Assembly (NCBI GenBank): GCA_019915015.1 | Contig: JAHBBC010000008.1 | Span: 806,001 to 870,000, forward strand | Direction of reading: 5' to 3' | DNA from: Auriscalpium vulgare | Taxonomy: Eukaryota > Basidiomycota > Agaricomycetes > Russulales > Auriscalpiaceae | Length of the DNA stretch: 64,000 nt | In this document: positions 54,989 to 64,000 of the stretch, piece by piece | Position numbering within the stretch: the stretch's first letter is position 1 | Layout of the letters: every line of letters starts with the position of its first letter | The notes under the pieces: model-generated | Seen by the model: the letters and a program-made list of their open reading frames with translations, nothing else | Databases searched by the model: none | What the model was told of the DNA's origin: nothing | Position numbers and translations under genes: made by a program

Positions 54989-57900
54989 TCACTGTTTAGC
55001 GGGACCGGCCAAGCCCGCGTCTCGTCTGTAAGAGAATAGCCGTTGGGGCGCGTTCCGCAAATCCGTGGTGGTGGCCCATGAGTCGTATAGCGGCGAATAC
55101 CCCTCCCAGCGAATGAGGTAGAGCATTTGCTTCTTGCGCTTGTCGTAACGATGGCCGACTATCTTATCAACATGATACTCTTCAGAGGCTGGCTTGTCTG
55201 AACGGGTGTCTGGCAGCACCGTGCGATGCCCGAATTCAGGATCTGATGGTCTGTATAGACGTAGATGTTCGAGATTAAGAACGTTGGAACCAGGGTAATT
55301 GTCGGGAAGTCGAAGACGATAGACCTTGGGGTTAATACGCTCCTGAATCTCGAATGGGCCAACAGCGCGTTGTACTAACTTGCTGCCTTCTCCTTTGCTT
55401 TCCACCCATTCCAAAGAATGTGGATTCACCAAGACTTGGTCTCCGACCTTAAATTCTAATTCTCGTCGACCCTTGTTGTAGGATTCGCTCTGTTTCAACT
55501 GAGCTCGCGCGAGAGCCATCCTCGCGCTTTCCCGATGGTACTGCATTAATCGCACGAAATCGTCGGATCGGTCATTCAACAAAGCGTCCTGTGGAGCGGC
55601 TTCCGCTCCTTCCGCCTGTGCAAAATCCAAGCTGGATTTGGGTTGGTACCCATAGAGTACGAAATGAGGGCTCATCCCGGTGGACGAATGGGGCAGATTA
55701 TTATAAGCGTGCTCGAGCAGCGGCAGCCATTCAGCCCAACTTGTCTTGTCCGTAGCGACATATGCGCGTAGCATGATCTCCAGCTTCTGGTTTACGATTT
55801 CAGTTTGTCCATCATGCTGAGGGTGATGCGAGGATGATAGAGACATTCTAGTCTTGAGCGCTTTCGACACTCCTTTCCAGAAGTCGGAAGTCCACCTTGG
55901 ATCGCGATCGGAAACGATGTTGTCTGGCACGCCGAACCTGCAGATGACATGATTGACGAAAAGTTTCGCGAATCCTTCAGCAGTTAGGCCAGTCGTGGTC
56001 GGAATAAACTGCGCGTGCTTCGACATTCGATCGACGGTAACCAGTACCGCATTGGATTCTAGCGACCAAGGTAGGCCGGTCACTAAGTCTAGCGAGACAG
56101 ATTCGTAAGGGCGGCGCGGAATTGGATTCGGAATCAAACGACCGAACTTAGTAAAGTTCCTGTGTTTGATTTTCTGGCACACATCGCAGGTATCACAGAA
56201 CTTTTGTACATCTTTCTTCATCGAAGGCCAAAAGAATTTTCCGCTCATAAGCTGCCATAGCTTCTCTGCGCCTGCATGAGCCGATTCAAACGGAGATTCA
56301 TGAGCTTGAAGGAGTAAACTCGCTCGCAGAGATTTGGGAACACAAAGCCGGGGTTGAAAATCCGCGTCTCTAAAATATAACAGTCCTTTCTCATCCTTGA
56401 AGTATCGTTGTCCCGCGTCCCAAGAATCTGGAGAGGTACTAGTAGTTTCCCATCTCTGCTTGAAAGCGGCATCCGCTTTATATCCTTGCAGGAAGGTTTG
56501 CAGATAACTCTTATCCATGTGGACATGGATAGTAGGAGGGGGATTTGCTATTTCCCAAACTCGCTGCCTGTCATACAGATCGGAATGCTCTGTCGATTCG
56601 GGCGTCCTGATTGTTCTTGCGTCGGCTTCCGACGATGGTTCCTCAGAGATGGAGTTCTCCTTCGCACGTTCCGAATCGTTGCTCTTACTAGCTGTCTTGT
56701 AGGAGCGGGTTGTGACTTGGAAACAATGATGGGGCGTAGCAGACAAGCTGTCATTCCAGTCCGTTAAAACCAACTGTGCGGACTTCTCCAATTCTCCTAC
56801 GGAGTTGCCTTTCAAAGGAGATTCGGACAACTTGGCGAGCGTTAAAGCGGGTGAGTCTTCATCCTTCGGAGTTACATAGACGGGAACGGCCTCCAGCAAA
56901 CGAGAAATGGGATCTACGTTGGAGTGCACCCTACCAGGACGATGAATGATCTCAAGGCCTGGAGCATATGCTGAGAAGACAGTTCCCCAAGCTCCCAACC
57001 GTCGATTATTGTTTTCATACGTCTTTGCCCATTGAAGAGCCGCGTGGTCGGTGACAAGTAGGATACGTTCCCCTTCAATGAACGGCTGGAATTTTACAAG
57101 CCCTTCTTTAGCAGCTAGAGCCTCCCTTTCTGTCGCAGAATAATTCCTTTCCGCCGGTTTGAATGTTCGACTCCAATATCCTACTACCCTTTCAACTTGT
57201 ACTGCTGTATCCTCGAAGGAGCTTCCCCAGGTGCCCTCGTGATCACAGTCAGTGATCTTACTCGATAAAGTGGTCGTGAGCTTGGGAACTGGCTTCCCTG
57301 ACTCATATGCTCGACGGACACGTTCATAGGTCCTCGTTCCTTTCAGATCTTTCAAGGCCATTATTTGCACTTGTTGCAGAGTGACTCCTAGCCCGTCTCC
57401 GGAAGCATCCGTATATAACCGATAGGGCTTCCCCATCTCCGGATGCGCTAGTACTGGAGCACGCGATAGAGATTTCTTGATCTCTTCAAAGGCTCTTTCG
57501 TGTTCCGCACGCCAATTCCACGCAGCACCCTTACGAGTCAGCGAGAACAGAGGGGTTGCGAGTGTAGCGTAGTGTGGTATGAATGCCGAAAAGTACACGG
57601 CCATTCCCAGGAATGTGCGTAATTCAGCCACCTTAACGGGCCTCGGCATCTTCAAGATGGCTTCCACCTTTTGTTTGTGCGTCGACAAACCCAGCCGAGA
57701 GACTTTGTGTCCGAGTAGAATGATGGAACTATAGAAAAGATGACATTTCTTCGGGGATAACGTGATTCCTGATTTCTCGATGGCTCCGAGCACTTTGTCC
57801 AGATGTTCGATGTGTTCTTCGTAGCTTCTCGAATAAACCACTATGTCGTCTATATAGACTAGGCAAAACAACCAGAGGTACGGAGACAAAATCTCTTGCA

Positions 57901-60900
57901 TGACACGTTGGAAGATGGAAGGGCCGTTGCGTAGCCCGAAGGGCATCCTCAAAAATTGAAAGAGCCCTTTGTGAGTACGAAAGGCAGTTTTCTCTACGTC
58001 CTCCGGGGCCATTTCTAACTGAGTAAATCCGGCTAAAGCGTCCAAAGAAGACAAGACTTGCGATCCTGAGAGTGAAGAAAGAATTTCAGACTGGCGTGGG
58101 ATAGGAAATTCGTCGGGAACAGTAACTGCGTTGAGCTTCCGATAGTCTACGCAGAATCTTGGCTTGTTATTTCGGTAGACGATGACAACTGGAGCACTCC
58201 AAGGGCTAACGGATGGCTCGATGACTCCTTGCTCAAACCACACATTAAGTTGCTCTTCAATCACTATTCGTTTAGCCGGAGAGCTCCCATACATGGGTAC
58301 GGCTATAGGAACTTGTCCGTCCTCAGTACGAATATGTACCCGCGATTGATGCTTTCCCAATCTTCCATCAAATCCGAATGCTCGTTGTCTGCGTCTCAGC
58401 ATTTCCCAAGCTCGTTCTCTCAGCTCCTCGGGAAGCTGCCCTACGTCAAGGAGCTCTTCCATGTCCTGGGATGGCCATATGGTTGGGTCAGGCACTTCAG
58501 CAGTTTTGGGCCCCCAAATCTCCTCTTCCTGAGGTTCTAGCTCGACGGCTTCCGTCGGCTTTTCGGGAGTAGCCCTGACTTCTGCATCTCCTACTTCAGA
58601 TTGCAGGTCCAAGTTCGCGTGTACTAACTGCTTGAGGACGCTGGCATGATTTGCTAAGGCTTCGTAGTTTTCGGCGCTCCCGGGCGCGTCTAGGAATTTG
58701 GCAGGGTCGACCAGACGTCCTACGACTTCTCCTTTCCGCAGCATCTTAGGATGCGCGGACGTATTCGCTACGGGAACGTACGGAGACGATTGGTTCAAAA
58801 GAGTGTTGGGAACTACAAAGACGGGAGCTTTGGACGAGGCTACCATAGATTTCTCCACCATCCAGGTGCGCTCGTCCGTGAAACTAGCAGAGACTGGTAC
58901 GCGCTTCACCGAATGTGGGGGAATTTTTATGTCACTGGACACCCGCACGTTTCGCGGACCTTCCGCGTCCTTTCTCAAGGCTCTGCGCTTCGCCTTGTTC
59001 CGACGATGAGCCTTAGCGAGAATGAATCGTGCTAGTGGGGCCCCCAATACCCTTTTAGCTATCCGAGCTTCTTTCCCATTCGACTCTTGGACTCTTTCCG
59101 CTAGAACCTCGTATTTTCGTCCTTCAAAATACACTCGAGTTCCTGATTCCAAGTTTCGTTCGACGGCCAACTCGTAAGCTTGATGGAAGTCCTCTCCGAG
59201 CAGAATAGGCACCGACATGTTCGATACTACGTATGCTTCGACTTCTAGCTGTAGTTCTCTTCCATCAACCGTGTGTACGAAAATGGGCAACATCACGTAT
59301 CCATGCAGGGAAGCCTCCTTGGCGGTCAATTGCACGAGCTTCAGCTTTAACCCCTGTCTCAGGGTTGGCGGATTGACTAGTCAATCATAAGTTGATTTGG
59401 AGAGAAGAGAAATGTCTGCGCATGAATCTAATCGTAAATCGTACAATGGTCCAGAGGGGATCATAATTCGTCCCCTCATGGACACCACTGACACGCCTAC
59501 TGCTGACATTCCGGGGATAGAAGTGCGCTTCCTCTTTAATTTGATGATCTCCATCTCAGGCGTCTCGGCTTGTAACACCTCAATTCGTTCCATGAGACTG
59601 CCGTCGCTTGGACTTGATCGACCGTGGAGCCTTAATTGAGTGTGATACTCGTCTTCCACTTCCTCTACTGAAGGCGAGGGTGTCCGCTCGATTTTCTCGA
59701 GGCTTCCTCGAGTGCGTGCTGTCAGCACTTCTCGTGCGGACGGAATTCCCTGCTCTTTATCAATGGAATTACTCTCTATCGCTTCACGGTCGGCTTCCGA
59801 CCATTCGCTCTCATGAGACACGATATAAGTGGAAGAAATAGCTTCCATTAAGTACGCTTCGAACAAAGTATTATACATGAGTTCATCCTCCGGAGATCTA
59901 TCAGACTCTAACCCCGCGCTCAAGAGATTCACCTCCTTCTTCTTGACGTAAGTCGGCCAGTGAGGACATTCTCGGTCCCAATGATGTTTACTCCCACAAA
60001 GTTTGCACGGTGAAGGAGGTGGTTTGACGAGGGACTTCGTGCCATCAGCTTTAGGAAAAGGATAACCTCCTTTCGGAGGGGCCCTCTGCCGTTTAACTAG
60101 CGTAGCGAATACCTGCGCCGATACGGCAGGGTCAACCTGATCCGGGGCACTTAGAATCTCTTCGTCATCTTCGTTAACGATCGGGAAATCGGTTTCTTCA
60201 ACTTCATCCCCATTCCCGGATGCTAGATGGACAGACGCTTGTCCTCGATCATTACGCCCGCGGAATGCTCTAGGACGGAAGGGCCTGGCATTCTCTTCAC
60301 GCATCGCTTGTCGGACTAACTGTGGTATCTCTTCTTTCGATACTAAATCGCTGGAATTGCGTGAAGCTGCAATCAGAGCCAAGGCGTTATCCTGAGCCCT
60401 TCGAGTAAGATCGTCCGTGCTTAATGGTAACGGCACATTCAATGTCGTCATCCAACTAGATGGCACGTTGCGAAGGACGATCTGAGCTTCTTCGGGTCCT
60501 CCGTTATCCGTGTTCAGTAGAGCGCGAGCGTACATGATGCGCCTCTGAAGATAATCCTCGGGCATTTCGCGCTCATGACCCTTCTGGCGGAAGAACATCT
60601 CCATGAATTCCATGTTCCGTTCCAGCTGCCATTGACGTCCTAGAAATACGGATTTGAGTCCGTTCAGCCAATTCAAATGATTGGACATCATGTAGATTTT
60701 CATGCGCCGTGACGCCTGAATCCACCACCGCTTCACCCGCGAGTTATCTTTTAACTGCGTCCATAGCCAGCGTCCCATAGCCGCGGGAAGCGACTCATTC
60801 ATCACGGCTAATTCCTGGACGTCGGCGAAGTAGGCGATAGCGGTATGTTTGTTTCCATCCCAGCTGGGCAAGTGATCGGGCCTCAGTTCTTCCTTTAACC

Positions 60901-63067
60901 TCGGTCCGAGGTTCAGGTTGCCTTGAGGAACGTTGGGATAGCCGTACCACTGCCAAGGGTAACCCCACCCTGGAGGCGGCCCTCCGCCTCCACCGGGTGG
61001 CCCTCCGGGTGGTCCTCCACCTCCAGGCGGTCCGTAGGGTCCTCCCGGAGGCATTCCTCCGGGATATCCTGGAAAATTTCCAGGTAACCCTCCTCCAGGT
61101 GGTCCGGGTGGTCCTCCGCCACCTCCAGGCATTCCAGGATATCCGCCGGGCGGCCCTCCGCCCGGAAATCCTGATGGTCCGCCAGGGGGTCCACCTCCCG
61201 ATCCTCCTCCTCCTCCTAGTGGAGGAGGCCATCCCGGAGGTCCTCCTCCGGAAACTCCTCCGCCAGCTGGTTCCGCCGAGTCTTCGTGGTTCGGGTACCT
61301 AGCTGAGGAATCTTCAGGAAGCGGGTCAGGTTTAGAGGGAAACCCGGTTGCCGTGGCGTTCCGGCGAGACGCGAGCGGAAAATTACTGCCCCATGGCGGA
61401 ATAAGATTCTGTTGATCTGGTTTCATCGGCGAATTTCGAGGCCATTCTCCTTTGATGAGAGGTAGCGAACTGGATGGCCCAGTCGGGAATTCATCGCCAT
61501 TGTCTCTAGCTATACGCTTGTCCCAAGGTACACGTTCTTCGAAGTTGACCGTGCGTTCCACGCGTGTAGATTGGGCCGTGAAATTATTCAGGTTCGCGCT
61601 TCGGATGTGCGGGGGCGTTTGGCGGTCCGGCAGACCTTGAGAGATAGGCTGCGCTTTTACGCCCATGGCCTCTAGAGAGAACGCTGGCTGGAGCGCAGGT
61701 TGGGCGTAAAGGTTGCGCTTGTGTGGCATACTCGAGATGTTTCCCGCGTCCGCATTATACATCGATGGAGCGAGGTACGTGGCTACTTCTTTGGAGGAAG
61801 TATCTGCCTCGGGTGTCCGTTGAACTTGGGTCTGCTCGGCGACATCTTCAAGTTCTGAAGGAAGCGGGTCCGCTCCCGGTATACCCCCGGGAAGTCCCAA
61901 TCCTTGGGTGATGTCGCCTCTAGCCATAGAAACCTGAGTGGCCGTACGTACTGGCGTATATGGTAGCACTTGTGACACATACGTTGCCGATGGCTTATTG
62001 AATCGCTCGAAGAAATCTCCTGCTTTACGAAAAGGCGGATGCTCCGTATTTTGTAGAGATAATTGCGCGGGTAAAGAAGAACGTGGCCGACTCGAAGCCC
62101 CAGTTGCGAAGCTTTCGTACCGAGTATGCTGTTCCCCGATGATAGTCTCGTCCGCTCTTCCTTTACCCTTATTTCCCTGTCCCGAGGCTTCCTCGGGCTC
62201 GTCTCGTATACGAGGTGGGGTTATAAGAGTATCCTGTCGAGGAGAGGGCGCTAGATTTCTTGGAGGCGACTGCGATTCCGCCGCTATGACTTCATCCAGG
62301 AAATTGTCCGGGAGAGGCCAGACTTCATGGGGTAAAGCTTGCGCATTCGTTCGTAGTAAATCCATGATGAACTTGTCCATGCGCTCTCTCAGAGCAGGCC
62401 GTTGTAAATACTCTTTAAGAACGTCAAGAGTACTTAATCCATGGAGTCGCACTGTCTCGGATTGCGTTGTCGTGGCCGGCGAAGCGATCCTGACCGAACC
62501 TACTATTTCCTCTCGAGCTTTTTCCAAGTGTTTGACCGCTAAGGAGAGTCGGTGTACAAGAATTTCCCAAGCTAAGTCGAGCTCGTTCAATGTGCGGGAT
62601 CCTCGCAGCGCAACGATTAGATGGTTATTATTGTCAATGATAAAGCTCGACCTTGGAGGATCCAGGAGTGCATAGAGTTGCGAAATTAAATCTTGAAGTT
62701 CTGCGGCTACTCCAATAGCAGGCCACAGCGCGTGAGACTTCAACGAATATTGCTCCGATCCTACGGGTAATAGAGGTCCATCTCGTAGAATGTATCGTTG
62801 TGACAGCGGAACACTGATCAAGGCTTCTACTCGCGCTTCTAGAGATGGTTCATACTCGTCGGGAGAAGTGCGAAATTTGGCATAAATGCTGTCCGCAATT
62901 TCCGCACGAGATATATTGTCCAGAGTAATATCTTCCTCCGACTGAGGGGCTGCTGGCAAGTGACGTGACTGTGCTCTCACTTCTCCAGCACGCCTGGGAG
63001 TGAAAGAATAATCCAAAGTAGCAGCTCTGGAGGGAGTCTGTAAATGACTCGGGCTGGGCGGCGGCAT
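54989..63067 (-). CDS. Gag-Pol polyprotein of element B with one in-frame TGA
   Basis: One frame of 2,692 sense and stop codons, broken only by TGA at 59,381-59,383. The upstream part (1,228 aa) covers Gag, a Gly/Pro linker, the CX2CX4HX4C zinc knuckle and the start of the protease with LDSCADISLLS. The downstream part (from about 59,335) covers the end of the protease, RT (FCVDYRKLN, YIDD), RNase H, integrase with HHCC, the first core Asp in SLDLVTGLP, the second in NIVSDRDPRW and the Glu in QTEIVNQ, and a C-terminal chromodomain (YHVDKIVGHR and YLIRWEGYSPLYDSW). Element A has CAG (Gln) at the TGA position. The stop is either a null mutation or a readthrough signal that lowers Pol output. 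Synthesises and integrates cDNA copies; the chromodomain probably targets heterochromatin. Confidence 0.9.
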
Positions 63068-63125
63068 ACTGCTGCACCCAACTGCAAAGAAAGTTCCTCA
63101 GGACCGGTCTTCGTGTCCTACGAAT

Positions 63126-63140
63126 TTCCGGATGTGTCCA
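63126..63140 (-). promoter_or_regulatory. Putative primer binding site of element B
   Basis: Complement TGGACACATCCGGAA, 4 nt inside the 5' LTR, identical to that of element A. Confidence 0.45.
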
Positions 63141-63144
63141 CCTT

Positions 63145-63759
63145 TGAGACGCCTCTAGCAGGTGAGTCTCGAGATTCGGAGTAGGACGGGCGAGAGACGA
63201 GCCCAGGAAGGAACCAAAGGTGTGTCGTCCTGTCGGTACGGGGCTTCCCCGTGTTGACAGACCTCCTCCGTAGCACGGAAGGAGTGGAGGGCAAGGAGAG
63301 ATGATCACGCCCGTAGGCGCAAGGCCCGAGCGGGAGCTCAGTCGTTAGGAGGCTTCCTCCTGGTGACTGGCTCGAGAGAGAGTTGGGCGAGGCGCCGGCG
63401 GCCCAAGTGCGTCGCGCGTGTGTGGTTCTGTGGGCGCACTGATGGCGCTCAAGAAGCTTCACGCGCTCGTGACTTGTCGCGTCGTCGCGTCGTCGGTTCT
63501 CGTAGTCGTCTAGCAACTACCTTACTTGTAGGAGACTTGAAGAGAGAAAATAGGAGACGATGAGACGAGGAGAGGAAAAAGAAAAAGAAACACGTTGTAT
63601 TTGATGATGCACGATGCTGTCAGTACACGACTTATATACTTACAGTCATCTTCGAACTCCGACTTAATCTAATCTATCATACTGTAATCTAATAGCGTCC
63701 TGCGTCGAGACTAATGACCTTCTGCCCGCGTTACCTCCGGGCCTCTTTCTCCCGTCACA
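63145..63759 (-). repeat. 5' LTR of element B (615 bp)
   Basis: Same sequence as 51,223-51,837 as far as I can tell by reading. TATA box at 63,631-63,638 on the complement. It ends against GACTG, the right target duplication. Confidence 0.95.
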
Positions 63760-63764
63760 GACTG

Positions 63765-64000
63765 GCCTAACAGCCGAAGGATTCGCGAAGCTTTTTGTCA
63801 ATCATGTCATCTGCAGGTTCGGCGTGCCCGATAACATAGTTTCCGATCGTGATCCTAGGTGGACTTCTGACTTCTGGAAAGGGGTGTTGAAAGCGCTCAA
63901 AACTAGAATGTCTCTATCATCCTCGCATCATCCTCAGCACGATGGACAGACGGAAATCGTAAATCAGAAGCTGGAGATCATGCTACGCGCCTATGTCGCT
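63765..64000 (+). pseudogene. Integrase continuation of element A
   Basis: Reads GLTAEGFAKLF, NIVSDRDPRWTSDFW (second core Asp) and HHPQHDGQTEIVNQKLE (core Glu), the exact continuation of the integrase cut at 51,217. One residue differs from element B (KGVLKAL against KGVSKAL). It has no start of its own and is separated from the 5' part by 12.5 kb. Confidence 0.92.

Larger units (their letters stand above)
51223..63759 (-). mobile_element. Ty3/gypsy chromovirus element B, 12.5 kb, complete
   Basis: Complete element read on the complement: 5' LTR 63,759-63,145, primer site, gag-pol 63,067-54,989, an extra frame 54,814-51,833, a polypurine tract and the 3' LTR 51,837-51,223. The LTRs are both 615 bp and I see no difference between them, so insertion was recent. 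It is considerably longer than a typical 6-8 kb chromovirus because of the 3 kb extra frame. It sits inside element A of the same family. Confidence 0.95.
43457..64000 (+). mobile_element. Ty3/gypsy element A, interrupted by element B, 3' end off window
   Basis: LTR, leader and gag-pol run on the plus strand from 43,457 to 51,222 and resume at 63,765 after a 12.5 kb nested insertion. Joining the two sides across the duplicated GACTG restores the integrase frame seen uninterrupted in element B. The element was therefore intact, at least to the right window edge, before it was hit. Confidence 0.9.

Noticed and set aside
1..64000. CRISPR arrays, rRNA, tRNA genes, bacterial operons
   Set aside because: No regularly spaced repeats, cloverleaf-like sequences or rRNA motifs were noticed by eye. 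Intron-rich genes and LTR elements indicate a eukaryote.

Overview
The window looks like basidiomycete DNA, most likely from an agaricomycete. Genes carry many short (about 45-70 bp) GT..AG introns, there is a family of fungal kinase-like proteins lacking an obvious glycine loop, and there are chromodomain-bearing Ty3/gypsy elements. The placement is inference; no taxonomic marker is present.

Positions 1 to about 42,900 are an accessory region built by repeated segmental duplication. The recurring module is a minus-strand kinase-like gene (K) and a plus-strand gene of unknown family (B), transcribed divergently from a shared intergenic region of about 540-565 bp, followed by a segment C with membrane-protein-like traces. 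Complete K/B pairs lie at 1-3121 (K runs off the left edge), 11,600-14,970 and 37,201-40,582. A B gene without its K partner lies at 20,504-21,282, and a K gene without its B partner at 24,783-26,190. A second kinase subfamily on the plus strand (K') has a nearly complete copy at 30,039-31,370 with one premature stop, and fragments at 6,130, 27,725 and 42,700. Long degenerate duplicated blocks separate these genes: D, 6,472-11,500 and 31,371-37,120; E and F, 15,700-20,160 and 21,770-24,700. Block F of the second unit holds a clear relic of a glycoside hydrolase family 3 beta-glucosidase gene (17,085-18,170). A 1.69 kb GC-rich element with about 200 bp terminal inverted repeats has inserted between B and C of the first unit.

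Positions about 43,457 to 64,000 are nested retrotransposons. Element A is a plus-strand Ty3/gypsy chromovirus whose gag-pol frame is cut inside the integrase core by element B, a related 12.5 kb element in the opposite orientation. B has two 615 bp LTRs that look identical by eye, a 5 bp target duplication, a gag-pol with one in-frame TGA after the protease motif, and an extra 993-codon frame of unknown function between pol and the 3' LTR. The rest of the element A integrase resumes at 63,765.

Much of the gene content becomes readable only after splicing. In the B family an apparent stop lies inside an intron in every copy, and after removing it all four copies are open to a common C terminus. 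The K/B divergent pair and the extra frame of element B are the two features least explained by known families.
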